The notes below the pieces were generated by a model. The model worked only from the letters and a program-made list of their open reading frames with translations. It ran no database searches and had not been told where the DNA came from. This document shows positions 1 to 8,466 of a stretch of DNA of 64,000 nt, piece after piece (position 1 is the first letter of the stretch; every line of letters begins with the position of its first letter). Position numbers and translations under genes: made by a program. The DNA comes from Clostridiales bacterium (GTDB taxonomy: Bacteria; Bacillota; Clostridia; Lachnospirales; Lachnospiraceae). Location of the stretch: NCBI GenBank assembly GCA_012523775.1, contig JAAYTK010000058.1, positions 1 to 64,000 on the forward strand, in the 5' to 3' direction.

Positions 1-674
1 ATATTTCTGATGAGACCGCGCTTATTGCTCTTCAGGGACCAATGTCATTGTCTATTCTCGGTAAACTTACGGACGAAGCTCATCTGCCCGTAAAATATTA
101 TACATTCAAAGAAGATGTGAATGTGTCGGGAATAAGCTGTATGATATCAAGGACCGGTTATACCGGCGAGGACGGCTATGAGATATGCTGTAAGAACGAG
201 GATGCGGTAAGACTTTGGGAGCTTCTTTTGGATGCAGGCAAAGAATATGGTTTAATACCATGCGGCCTCGGAGCCAGAGATACACTTCGTCTGGAAGCCG
301 GAATGCCTCTCTATGGTCATGAGATGGATGAGAATATAACTCCCGTAGAGGCGGGACTTGGCTTTGCGGTGAAGCTCAATAAGGATGACTTTATCGGTAA
401 GCAGGGTATCATTGACAGAGGAACCCCTATAAAGACCCGTGTGGGACTTAAGATAACGGGCAGGGGAATTGCGAGAGAGAATTGTACGGTATATTGTTAT
501 GATAAGGAAATCGGAAGAACAACCTCGGGTACACATGCTCCGTATTTGGGATATCCCATAGCAATGGCTCTATTAGATATTGATACGGCACATATTGGAA
601 CGAAGCTGGAGGTAGATGTCAGAGGAAGAAGAATCGAGGCTGAGATAGTGACGTTACCGTTCTATATGAAATAG
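1..674 (+). CDS. gcvT: Aminomethyltransferase, glycine cleavage T-protein (5' truncated by window edge)
   Basis: Only the C-terminal 223 or so residues are present; the reading frame is open from the first bases and reads ISDETALIALQGP just before the first internal ATG at 42, a typical GcvT stretch, so that ATG is not the true start. The T-protein takes the aminomethyl group from lipoylated H-protein, transfers C1 to tetrahydrofolate and releases ammonia in the cytosol. Visible family signatures are SRTGYTGEDGYEI, the GLGARDTLRLEAGMPLYGHE segment, and the C-terminal barrel ending around GYPIAMALLD. It is the first visible gene of gcvT-gcvH-gcvPA-gcvPB-lplA-lpdA. Any promoter or glycine riboswitch would lie outside the window. 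Confidence 0.96.
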   Translation, partial: ISDETALIALQGPMSLSILGKLTDEAHLPVKYYTFKEDVNVSGISCMISRTGYTGEDGYEICCKNEDAVRLWELLLDAGKEYGLIPCGLGARDTLRLEAGMPLYGHEMDENITPVEAGLGFAVKLNKDDFIGKQGIIDRGTPIKTRVGLKITGRGIARENCTVYCYDKEIGRTTSGTHAPYLGYPIAMALLDIDTAHIGTKLEVDVRGRRIEAEIVTLPFYMK

Positions 675-731
675 ATCATATTTTATATTTATATATAACA
701 TATACAACGTATACAACGAGGAGGTTATATT

Positions 732-1100
732 ATGAGTAATGAGTTCTTGTTTACACAATCCCATGAATGGGTACAGTTTTTGGACGATACAACAGCAAGG
801 ATAGGTATTTCCGATTATGCACAGAGTGAGCTGGGCGACTTGGTTTTTATTAGTCTTCCCGAAGAGGGTGACGAGGTTGTCGTAGGGGAATCATTCGCGG
901 ATGTGGAATCCGTAAAGGCGGTTTCCAATGTATATAGTCCTGTAACAGGCACTATTAAGGCGATAAATGAGGATCTTCTTGATCAGCCGGAGCTTGTCAA
1001 TTCAGATGCCATGGATTCTTGGTTTATAGAAGTGGAGAATATCACGGATAAAGCCGCATTATTGACAGAGGAGGAGTATAAGAAGCTTATAGAAGAGTAA
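732..1100 (+). CDS. gcvH: Glycine cleavage system H protein
   Basis: 122 residues, within the usual 120-130 for GcvH. The lipoyl-carrying lysine is Lys62 in the ESVKAVS motif, followed by the SPVTGTI turn of the lipoyl domain. The protein shuttles the aminomethyl and dihydrolipoyl intermediates between the P, T and L proteins. A strong ribosome-binding site (GAGGAGGTTATATT) precedes the ATG. It lies 57 bp after gcvT and 27 bp before gcvPA in one operon; lplA, four genes on, is the obvious enzyme to lipoylate Lys62. Confidence 0.97.
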   Translation: MSNEFLFTQSHEWVQFLDDTTARIGISDYAQSELGDLVFISLPEEGDEVVVGESFADVESVKAVSNVYSPVTGTIKAINEDLLDQPELVNSDAMDSWFIEVENITDKAALLTEEEYKKLIEE

Positions 1101-1127
1101 ATATCATCCGGATTAGGAGGTTAGCAT

Positions 1128-2447
1128 ATGGGTACCTATGTTCCAAATACTAAGGAAGAACAGCATAGGATGCTTAAGGCTATCGGGCTTAACTCTATGG
1201 ATGAGCTTTTTGATGTCATACCTGATGAAGTAAAGCTTAATGGCCCCTTAGATATTCCCAAGGGCATGTCTGAGATGGAAGTGTCCATGAAAATGAGAGA
1301 AATTGCAGATAAGAATAAGGTTTTTAAATCTGTATTTAGAGGCTGTGGTGCATATCGCCATTATATACCTGCTATTGTAAAACAGGTTGTCTCTAAGGAG
1401 GAGTTTATTACGGCATATACACCTTATCAGGCTGAAATAAGCCAAGGGATTTTACAGTCAATCTTCGAATTCCAGACCATGATATGTGAGCTGACAGGAA
1501 TGCAGGTGTCAAATGCTTCGGTTTATGACGGTGCCACTGCGGCTGCGGAAGCCGTCATCATGAGTAAGGAGAGAAAAAGAAAAAAGGCACTGATATCAGC
1601 ATCTGTAAATCCTATGATTATTGAAACCATAGGCACATATATTACAGGTACCGATATGGATATGGATATAATTCCGGTTAAGGATGGATTGACGGATTTA
1701 GAGAGTCTTAAGGATATGCTGGATGAAGACACGGCATGTGTACTGATCCAACAACCGAATTTCTACGGGCTTTTGGAGGACGGTGACGGTATCGGTGGCA
1801 TATTGTCCGGGTCGGATATTAAATATATCATGAGCTGTAATCCCATTTCTTTAGGAGTTTTAAAGGCACCTGCCGAATACGGTGTGGACATAGCGGTCGG
1901 GGAAGGGCAACCCCTCGGTATTGGGCTGTCATTCGGTGGGCCATATCTTGGATTTATGGCAACCACTGATAAGCTTATGAGAAGACTTCCCGGAAGAATC
2001 GTAGGAGAAACCAAGGATTCGCAGGGTCGACGCGCATTTGTCCTTACATTGCAGGCCAGAGAGCAGCATATACGCCGTGAGAAGGCTTCCAGTAATATCT
2101 GCTCCAATCAGGCACTTTGTGCAATGACAGCAGCGGTTTATCTGGCTGCCGTGGGTAGAAATGGCTTAAAACAGGTAGCCTCTCTTTCCATGTCAAAGGC
2201 TCACTATCTGGCAGAGCGTCTGTGCGAGATTGAAGGATTCGATATGGTCTATAAGGGTGAATTCTTTAATGAGTTTGTTACCACGGCAGGTACGGATGTG
2301 GATAAGCTGCTTGGAACACTGGAGGAGCATGGAATATTGGGAGGATATCCGTTAAACGACAAACATATTCTTTGGTGTGCCACAGAGCTGAATACCAAGA
2401 ATGAAATAGATGCCATGATAGAGATTCTTAAAATGGAGGTTAATTAA
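1128..2447 (+). CDS. gcvPA: Glycine dehydrogenase (decarboxylating) subunit 1
   Basis: 439 residues, the N-terminal half of the P-protein as found in the split clostridial and bacillar form. With GcvPB it decarboxylates glycine on PLP and passes the aminomethyl group to lipoyl-GcvH. Recognisable stretches are FRGCGAYRHYIPA, PYQAEISQGILQ and the phosphate-binding-like YDGATAAAEA. The PLP lysine itself is in the other subunit. The start has an AGGAGGTTAGCAT leader. The stop codon shares one base with the gcvPB start (TAATG), so translation is probably coupled to give equal subunits. Confidence 0.97.
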   Translation: MGTYVPNTKEEQHRMLKAIGLNSMDELFDVIPDEVKLNGPLDIPKGMSEMEVSMKMREIADKNKVFKSVFRGCGAYRHYIPAIVKQVVSKEEFITAYTPYQAEISQGILQSIFEFQTMICELTGMQVSNASVYDGATAAAEAVIMSKERKRKKALISASVNPMIIETIGTYITGTDMDMDIIPVKDGLTDLESLKDMLDEDTACVLIQQPNFYGLLEDGDGIGGILSGSDIKYIMSCNPISLGVLKAPAEYGVDIAVGEGQPLGIGLSFGGPYLGFMATTDKLMRRLPGRIVGETKDSQGRRAFVLTLQAREQHIRREKASSNICSNQALCAMTAAVYLAAVGRNGLKQVASLSMSKAHYLAERLCEIEGFDMVYKGEFFNEFVTTAGTDVDKLLGTLEEHGILGGYPLNDKHILWCATELNTKNEIDAMIEILKMEVN

Positions 2448-3883
2448 TGAAGCTGATTTTTGAGAAGGGAAATACGAATCGCGGATTAACTTTAATGCCT
2501 GAATGTGATGTTCCGGTGGTTAATGTAAGCGCAGGCTTTGAAAGAAAGAGGGAGCTTAATCTTCCCCATGTCTCTGAAACGGAAATCAGCAGACATTATA
2601 CCGAGCTTACAAAGCGCACCTTCGGAGTGAATAACGGTTTTTATCCCCTTGGATCCTGCACCATGAAATATAACCCTAAGATAAATGATGAGATAGCCAG
2701 ACTTCCTGGATTTTCTGATGTTCATCCGTTGCAGCCTGAACACACCGTTCAGGGCTGTCTTGAGGTATATTATTTAGCGGATAAATACCTTAGCAAAATC
2801 ACAGGTATGGATCATATGGATTTTCAGCCGGCAGCAGGTGCTCATGGGGAATTTACAGGATTGAAGCTTATCTGGGCATATCACATGGACAGGAATGATA
2901 CCAAGAGAGATAAGATAATAGTTCCTGATTCTGCCCATGGTACTAATCCGGCCAGTGCCGCCATGGCAGGCTTTACTGTAATCAATGTGCCTTCGACCGA
3001 GGAAGGCTTCGTAGATACAGACGCCCTCAGAGAGGTAGTCGGAGAGGATACCGCAGGCTTTATGCTGACCAATCCCAATACAATTGGGTTATTTGAGGAG
3101 AATATACTCGAGATAACCAGCATTATACATGAAGCCGGTGGCTTGAATTACTATGACGGTGCCAATCTAAATGCCATTATGGGAGTGGCAAGACCGGGTG
3201 ATATGGGATTCGATGTGGTTCATCTGAATCTTCATAAGACATTTTCGACACCTCACGGTGGAGGTGGTCCGGGAAGCGGCCCTGTAGGCTGTAAGGAATT
3301 TTTGGCTAAATATCTTCCGACTCCCAGAATTGTATGTAGGGACAATATATATACCTTTGAGGATAAGAGCGAGAAGAGTATAGGGCGTGTCAAGGACTTC
3401 TATGGTAATTTCCTGGTAGTCGTACGGGCACTAACCTATATAATGACCTTGGGAAGAGAAGGACTAAAGGATGCATCTGAAAATGCGGTTTTAAATGCCA
3501 ATTACATGATGCATAATCTAAAGGATACCTTTACAATTCCCTTTGGTAAAGGACGCTGTATGCATGAATTTGTAATTTCACTGGAGAAGCTTAAAAAGGA
3601 TAAATCAGTATCAGCACTGGATTTTGCAAAAACATTACTGGATTATGATATTCATCCCCCCACAATGTATTTTCCGCTTATCGTTCATGAAGCACTGATG
3701 GTTGAACCTACGGAAACTGAGACTAAGGAAACCCTAGACAGGGCTATTGAAATATTTAAGGAAGTTCATAACAAGGCCTATGAGGAGCCCGAACTGCTCC
3801 ATGCCAGTCCTACGACCAAACCAATCGGTCGTCCGGACGAGGTAATGGCCGCAAGAAATCCTATCTTACGAGCAAACACTTAA
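2447..3883 (+). CDS. gcvPB: Glycine dehydrogenase (decarboxylating) subunit 2
   Basis: 478 residues, the C-terminal half of the P-protein. The PLP Schiff-base lysine is Lys264 within NLHKTFSTPHGGGGPG. Other family blocks are YPLGSCTMKYNPK near the N-terminus, PAAGAHGEFTGL, and SAHGTNPASAAMAGF. It forms the heterotetrameric glycine decarboxylase with GcvPA, and its start overlaps the gcvPA stop by one base. It is followed within about 35 bp by lplA, keeping the cleavage complex and its lipoylation enzyme in one transcription unit. Confidence 0.97.
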   Translation: MKLIFEKGNTNRGLTLMPECDVPVVNVSAGFERKRELNLPHVSETEISRHYTELTKRTFGVNNGFYPLGSCTMKYNPKINDEIARLPGFSDVHPLQPEHTVQGCLEVYYLADKYLSKITGMDHMDFQPAAGAHGEFTGLKLIWAYHMDRNDTKRDKIIVPDSAHGTNPASAAMAGFTVINVPSTEEGFVDTDALREVVGEDTAGFMLTNPNTIGLFEENILEITSIIHEAGGLNYYDGANLNAIMGVARPGDMGFDVVHLNLHKTFSTPHGGGGPGSGPVGCKEFLAKYLPTPRIVCRDNIYTFEDKSEKSIGRVKDFYGNFLVVVRALTYIMTLGREGLKDASENAVLNANYMMHNLKDTFTIPFGKGRCMHEFVISLEKLKKDKSVSALDFAKTLLDYDIHPPTMYFPLIVHEALMVEPTETETKETLDRAIEIFKEVHNKAYEEPELLHASPTTKPIGRPDEVMAARNPILRANT

Positions 3884-3890
3884 TAGTATT

Positions 3891-3902
3891 GTACCTGACA
3901 CC
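3891..3902. repeat. Half-copy of the dispersed GGTACC repeat family
   Basis: GTACCTGACACC lies between the gcvPB stop and the lplA start. It is the reverse complement of the GGTGTCAGGTAC element at 16478-16489 and related to the palindromes at 7065, 46567 and 52571. An apparent TTG start at 3889 would add ten residues encoded by this element to LplA, which is a reason to reject that start. Confidence 0.5.
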
Positions 3903-3918
3903 ATATTTAGGAAGAGTG

Positions 3919-4914
3919 ATGAGTATTAACCGTTTGAAATATTATATTACCAATGAGACGAACCCATATATGAACCTGGCTGTGGAGGAGTATCTTCTAC
4001 ATAACGTAACCAATGATGAGTGCATAATGTATCTGTGGCAGAATGAGAAGACCGTCGTTATCGGCCGAAACCAAAATCCCTGGAAGGAATGTAGGATTAA
4101 GGAGTTAAACGAAGCCGGTGGAAGGCTTGTAAGACGCCTGTCCGGCGGTGGAGCAGTCTATCATGATATGGGTAATCTGAATTTTACATTCCTATTGACT
4201 AAGGATAACTATAACGTCGATAAGCAGCTGGAGATAATTATCAAGGCTATTAATGATCTGGGCATTCCTGCCGTCAAATCGGGTAGAAATGATATTGCCG
4301 TGGAGGGCAGAAAATTCTCGGGTAATGCTTTTTATTCTGTTGGGAATCAATGCTATCATCACGGAACCGTTCTGGTGGACGCAGATATTTCAAGCCTGTC
4401 AAAATACCTGAATGTCTCCAAAACAAAACTTAAATCCAAGGGAGTATCCTCTGTTGTATCCAGAGTAGCAAACCTAATGGAATTCAGACAGGATATTACT
4501 GTTGAAATGCTAAAGGACAGGCTTATTACTGCTTTTGGTGAAGCCTATAATCTTGAGCCTACAAAGATGGATATGGCCTTGTTGCCCCATGAGAAAATAA
4601 AGCATATATCGGAGAAATTTTCGTCCTGGGACTGGAACTATGGGAGGAAGATAGAGTTTAGTGACAGCTTTGAAGGAAGATTTGACTGGGGTGATATTGA
4701 ACTGCAGCTTATAGTGGAGGGCGGTATCATAAAGGATTGCAGGGCATATTCGGATTCGCTCGATACTGAGCTGTTCGGGGAGCTGCCTAAGTATCTTAAG
4801 AGAAGCATTTTTACAGCCGAGGCTATGGAAGAAGCCTTAAGAAACATTAAGACAAAAAATTATAAGAAGCAGATTATAGAGGATATCGTGTCGTTAATTC
4901 ATGAGGGATTCTAA
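3919..4914 (+). CDS. lplA: Lipoate-protein ligase A
   Basis: 331 residues from the ATG at 3919. That start is chosen over an upstream TTG at 3889 because AGGAAGA lies just before it and the extra residues would come from a repeat element. The enzyme activates lipoate with ATP and attaches it to lysines of carrier proteins such as GcvH. The motif RRLSGGGAVYHD is at about residues 72-83 and the catalytic-lysine motif GRKFSGNA is near residue 132. The C-terminal accessory domain is present, so this is a full-length ligase. The position between gcvPB and lpdA suggests that GcvH is the main client and that exogenous or recycled lipoate is used; no lipA or lipB is visible here. Confidence 0.93.
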   Translation: MSINRLKYYITNETNPYMNLAVEEYLLHNVTNDECIMYLWQNEKTVVIGRNQNPWKECRIKELNEAGGRLVRRLSGGGAVYHDMGNLNFTFLLTKDNYNVDKQLEIIIKAINDLGIPAVKSGRNDIAVEGRKFSGNAFYSVGNQCYHHGTVLVDADISSLSKYLNVSKTKLKSKGVSSVVSRVANLMEFRQDITVEMLKDRLITAFGEAYNLEPTKMDMALLPHEKIKHISEKFSSWDWNYGRKIEFSDSFEGRFDWGDIELQLIVEGGIIKDCRAYSDSLDTELFGELPKYLKRSIFTAEAMEEALRNIKTKNYKKQIIEDIVSLIHEGF

Positions 4915-4960
4915 TATTAATAATTACCTAATAAATGACAACGGCTTGGAGGATGATTGC

Positions 4961-6373
4961 ATGAAGGACAGCTATGATATAGTTATTATCGGCTCGGGCC
5001 CGGGAGGCTATGTGGCAGCCATAAAGGCTGCAAAGTTGGGTAAAAGAACCGCAGTTATTGAAAAAGGAGATATTGGAGGCACCTGCCTTAACCGTGGATG
5101 TATACCCACGAAGACATTGATGCACAGCACCCGTTTTCTCACGGAGATTAAGCTCATGGAGGAAGCCGGTTTATCATTTACGGGACTGAATCTCGATTAT
5201 AATAAGCTGATGGTTAGAAAGAATGAGGTTGTCTCCAGGATTCGTAAAGGAATTGAAGGGCTTTTTAAGGCAAACGGGGTTACCGTATACCAAGGAGAGG
5301 CTAAGATTATATCGAAGAATAAAGTAAGGATTACATCCGATGACAATGTAAGTGATATCGAAGCCGAAAATATTCTGATTGCCACAGGCTCTGTGCCTGT
5401 CATTCCCCCTATCCCCGGTTCGGATTTAGAGGATGTGGTGACCAGTGATGATTTACTGGACGGTGATAATCGGCTCTATCGTAAGCTCTTAATTATCGGC
5501 GGCGGTGTCATCGGTGTGGAAATGGCAACGATTTATAAGGAACTTGGCTGCGAAGTAGAGATTATTGAAGCCATGGACAGAATTCTGTCCGGTATGGATA
5601 AAGAGATTTCCCAGAGTATTACCATGGGGCTGAAAAGGAAAGGGATTATTGTTCATACGGGAGCTAAGGTAACAAGGATTTATGAGGATAGCTCCAATGG
5701 GCTGATGTGTGAATATATTGAGAAGGACAATGTGAAAGTAACAAACGCCGAGGGTATATTATTGTCAGTAGGAAGACGTTCTAATACGGAAGGATTATTC
5801 GGAGAGGATATTTCTCCGAAGATGGATGGTTCCTGTATTAAAGTAGATTCTAATTTCGAGACGAGTGTTCCGGGCATATATGCCATAGGAGATGTTATTC
5901 GTGGCAAACAACTTGCCCATGCGGCCTCAGCCCAGGGTATAGCAGCCGTGGAAATAATCTGCGGTCACATACCATCCATTGATTTGGATGTAATACCGTC
6001 CTGTATATATACTGTACCTGAGGTTGCATCCGTGGGCATGGATGAAGCAGAGGCTAAGGTTATGGGATATGATATTAAGGTCGGCAAATATCCTATGCTT
6101 GGTAACAGCAAAACCCTGTTGTCCATGGGTGAGAGGGGCTTTATCAAGATAATATGCGAGGCGAAGTCAGGAATGCTCCTTGGGGCTCAACTTCTATGTG
6201 ACAGAGCTACCGATATGATTGGTGAACTGGCTCTGGCAATATCAAAAAAGCTTACTTATAAGGATTTAGGTTCAATAATAAGACCTCATCCTACCTACGA
6301 GGAGGCAATCACCGAGGCTGCAGAAGACATTGAAAACATGGCAATCCATATAATGCCCAAAAGACAAATATAG
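4961..6373 (+). CDS. lpdA: Dihydrolipoyl dehydrogenase (L-protein)
   Basis: 470 residues from the ATG at 4961. The open frame extends 20 codons further up, but GGAGG at about 4948 fits this ATG and KDSYDIVIIGSGPGG is the natural N-terminus. The flavoenzyme reoxidises dihydrolipoyl-GcvH with NAD+. The sequence shows the FAD-binding GSGPGG motif, the redox disulfide in GGTCLNRGCIPTK (Cys42 and Cys47), a second GGGVIGVE dinucleotide motif, the FAD-binding AIGDV stretch, and the C-terminal catalytic HPTYEEA His-Glu pair. It is the last gene of the glycine cleavage operon and converges on the response regulator at 6406, 32 bp away, with no clear terminator between them. Confidence 0.96.
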   Translation: MKDSYDIVIIGSGPGGYVAAIKAAKLGKRTAVIEKGDIGGTCLNRGCIPTKTLMHSTRFLTEIKLMEEAGLSFTGLNLDYNKLMVRKNEVVSRIRKGIEGLFKANGVTVYQGEAKIISKNKVRITSDDNVSDIEAENILIATGSVPVIPPIPGSDLEDVVTSDDLLDGDNRLYRKLLIIGGGVIGVEMATIYKELGCEVEIIEAMDRILSGMDKEISQSITMGLKRKGIIVHTGAKVTRIYEDSSNGLMCEYIEKDNVKVTNAEGILLSVGRRSNTEGLFGEDISPKMDGSCIKVDSNFETSVPGIYAIGDVIRGKQLAHAASAQGIAAVEIICGHIPSIDLDVIPSCIYTVPEVASVGMDEAEAKVMGYDIKVGKYPMLGNSKTLLSMGERGFIKIICEAKSGMLLGAQLLCDRATDMIGELALAISKKLTYKDLGSIIRPHPTYEEAITEAAEDIENMAIHIMPKRQI

Positions 6374-6405
6374 ACCTAACATAGATTCGAGTTAAACCGG
6401 GGAGA

Positions 6406-7029
6406 TTACAGATTCTTATAATAAAATACCGCTATCTGAGTTCGGTCCCTTAGGTTTAGCTTATCTAAGATACTGCTTATATTATTGCGGACGGTACCCT
6501 CACTTAGGAAAAGCTCCTCTGAGATTTCCTTATTAGAGAGGCCGTCTGCGATTTTCTTTATAATATCGTATTCTCTCTCCGAAATACCAAAACTCTCATA
6601 ATTGCTGAAATTCTCAGACCTACCCATAAGATTTGGTAATTTGACTATGATTTCATTTCCATAAACATTCTGTCCCATATATACAGCCTTAATGGCAGGA
6701 ATGATGCATTCATAGTTTTGCTTTAACATATAGCCCTTTGCTCCGATATTAAGGGCTTTTATAATATATTCATCATCCAAAAATGTGGTCAAATAAAGGA
6801 TTTTGGCATCCTCATATTCCTTCAGAATGGTTTCTCCTGCCTCCAGTCCGGTCATATTCTCCATGCGAATATCCATTAAAAGCACATCAGGTCTTAGGCT
6901 TTTATACATCTCGATAGCCTCAAGGCCGGAGTTCCCTGTTCCCACCACTTCTATTTCATGGTCTGCCGACAAAATAATCTTTAAAGACGAACAGACCAGC
7001 TTATCATCGTCAACCAGTAAAACCCTCAT
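6406..7029 (-). CDS. NarL/FixJ-family response regulator
   Basis: 207 residues. The N-terminal receiver domain has acidic residues VDDDK at 6-10 and the phosphoacceptor Asp53 in LLMDIRM, with Thr and Lys (LTTF, YMLKQ) in the expected switch positions. The C-terminal LuxR-type helix-turn-helix spans roughly residues 145-200 (SEREYDIIKKIADGLSNKEI, then LSEGTVRNNISSIL). It is read with the sensor kinase immediately upstream on the same strand and is separated from it by a palindromic repeat block. The cognate target is probably the divergent ABC transporter at 8467-11779. Confidence 0.93.
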   Translation of the reverse strand: MRVLLVDDDKLVCSSLKIILSADHEIEVVGTGNSGLEAIEMYKSLRPDVLLMDIRMENMTGLEAGETILKEYEDAKILYLTTFLDDEYIIKALNIGAKGYMLKQNYECIIPAIKAVYMGQNVYGNEIIVKLPNLMGRSENFSNYESFGISEREYDIIKKIADGLSNKEISEELFLSEGTVRNNISSILDKLNLRDRTQIAVFYYKNL

Positions 7030-7052
7030 GTCAATTCTCCTTTCTTATTTAT

Positions 7053-7103
7053 CGGTACCCATTTCGGTACCAGGTACCGTACCTGGTACCGTACCTGGTA
7101 CCG
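7053..7103. repeat. GGTACC palindrome cluster between kinase and regulator genes
   Basis: The block contains a perfect palindrome at 7065-7091 made of the 13-bp arm CGGTACCAGGTAC, one central base, and its reverse complement. A second copy of the arm sequence GTACCTGGTACCG follows at 7091-7103, and a further GGTACC occurs at 7054-7059. The 27-bp palindrome is identical to that at 46567-46593. In the minus-strand transcript it would form a strong hairpin between the kinase stop codon and the regulator ribosome-binding site. Confidence 0.85.
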
Positions 7104-7105
7104 AA

Positions 7106-8203
7106 TTAAGGTATCGGAATAGTAATAAATATTCTGAAGCCATCCTCCGTAGAGATATTCAGGTTACCTTTGAAGCTTTTAACTCTGTCTGCTATGTTGC
7201 GAAGACCCATCTCTTCTCTGTATTCATATGATTCCAGGTGTTGGCGGATATGGGATTTCTTCTGCTCGCTAATGGTTCCGTTATCACTTATGATTAGCTG
7301 ATAAAGGGCCGGATGCTCTCTTATGATGACATGTGCCCGGGTAGCGTTAGAGTGCTTCATGATATTTGCCAGTGCTTCCTTTGTAATGGCTATAAAGCAA
7401 TATCTTAAGGCAATGGGAAGAGGCTTCGCCACATCATATTCAAAATCTATCTTACAGAATGTAAATTCTTTTATCATCTGTTCGATCTGGCTATATAAAT
7501 CTACGGATTCGTCATGCATATTATGGATGCTGTTGCGGATGTCATCCATACCCTGGGAAAGGGAATTTTTCAGATTGGATAGCTCATCATGGATGATCTT
7601 TTCTTTTGTGATGGTAAGTAAAGCACCAACCTGCAGAATCGCTCTGGAGAGAAGATGACCGATATTATCATGTATTTCTCTGGATATTCGATTACGTTCA
7701 TTTAGGGTGGCCAGATTGATTTCATAGTCCTGATTTTTTAATATACTTTGATTTTTATCCTCCAAAAGCTGAGAATAGGATGAAGAAGCATCCCTTAGTT
7801 CATTATAATCTGTCAGTAGGCTATTAAGCTTATCTGTCTTAATCTTTAGTAAAATGGCTCCGAGCATGATAAGCATTGTAAATACAAAGTATGTAAGGTC
7901 ATATTGCCTTATATTTACAATGAACAATAGAATTACAGCCAATGAAAAGGCCTGATATTTTCTACTTATTATATCGTATAGAAGAACCGGCAAAAGAATT
8001 ATATAGCCGGGGATAAAATAACACATAGCAGCATATACCATACACCCGTACAATGAGATCCTATCGTTCTCGAAGTAATAGGAAAGGCAGCTTAACAGAA
8101 TGGTAATTATGGCGGGTATTACGGCATATAGGCTATAATCGTGCAGAATATATATTACCATCGCAGATATGAACAGTAGTATTTTATCGAATAACTCGTA
8201 CAT
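7106..8203 (-). CDS. Sensor histidine kinase of the NarL/DesK class
   Basis: 365 residues from the ATG at 8203. A longer frame begins at 8233, but AAGGAG six bases before 8203 lies inside it, so the shorter start is preferred. Five or six hydrophobic segments occupy about residues 10-125, followed by a coiled-coil linker. The HisKA_3 phosphoacceptor motif NRISREIHDNIGHLL has His178. A C-terminal HATPase domain contains TKEALANIMKHS (N box) and IISDNGT (G1 box). It has no large extracellular domain, so it probably senses a membrane-borne signal, as DesK- and LiaS-like kinases do. It pairs with the regulator at 6406-7029. Confidence 0.92.
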   Translation of the reverse strand: MYELFDKILLFISAMVIYILHDYSLYAVIPAIITILLSCLSYYFENDRISLYGCMVYAAMCYFIPGYIILLPVLLYDIISRKYQAFSLAVILLFIVNIRQYDLTYFVFTMLIMLGAILLKIKTDKLNSLLTDYNELRDASSSYSQLLEDKNQSILKNQDYEINLATLNERNRISREIHDNIGHLLSRAILQVGALLTITKEKIIHDELSNLKNSLSQGMDDIRNSIHNMHDESVDLYSQIEQMIKEFTFCKIDFEYDVAKPLPIALRYCFIAITKEALANIMKHSNATRAHVIIREHPALYQLIISDNGTISEQKKSHIRQHLESYEYREEMGLRNIADRVKSFKGNLNISTEDGFRIFITIPIP

Positions 8204-8255
8204 ATTGCACTCCTTAGAATTTAGTTCTGACATAATTTGTTACATGTATATTTTC

Positions 8256-8284
8256 AGTATTACATGAGATGTTTTTATTGTCAA
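8256..8284 (-). promoter_or_regulatory. Sigma-A-type promoter for the kinase/regulator pair
   Basis: On the minus strand TTGACA (8284-8279) is followed after 16-17 bp by TAATAC/AATACT (about 8262-8256). The start point would fall about 45 nt upstream of the kinase ATG at 8203. Confidence 0.65.
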
Positions 8285-8343
8285 TCAGTGAAATACAACA
8301 GGATTTGTATTGAGCGGACGGTAGTATATGAATCCCATATATA

Positions 8344-8380
8344 ATGACATTTGTCATGGGAATAAGTGACGCAATTCACT
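8344..8380. promoter_or_regulatory. Two operator-like inverted repeats upstream of the ABC exporter
   Basis: ATGACATTTGTCAT at 8344-8357 is a perfect dyad with 6-bp arms around TT. A second dyad, AGTGA-CGCAAT-TCACT, lies at 8365-8380. The octamer TGACGCAA recurs at 8367-8374 and 8433-8440. They lie in the 263-bp region between the divergent kinase gene and the ABC ATPase gene. NarL-type regulators usually bind short inverted repeats beside a linked transporter, so this is the best candidate operator; the link is inference. Confidence 0.55.
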
Positions 8381-8466
8381 ACACAGAACTTTTTAATTTA
8401 GGTATAGTGGTATTAATAAAAAATGTATCTAATGACGCAAAATATATATTTAGGAGGCAAACAAAA

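Noticed and set aside
7053..7103. CRISPR array
   Set aside because: The units are palindromes packed without unique spacers and no cas genes are present.
6803..7231. 142-codon plus-strand frame across the regulator/kinase junction
   Set aside because: It runs antisense to two clear genes and through the GGTACC palindromes, with no ribosome-binding site and a product (VPGTVPGTVPGTE) that is just translated repeat.
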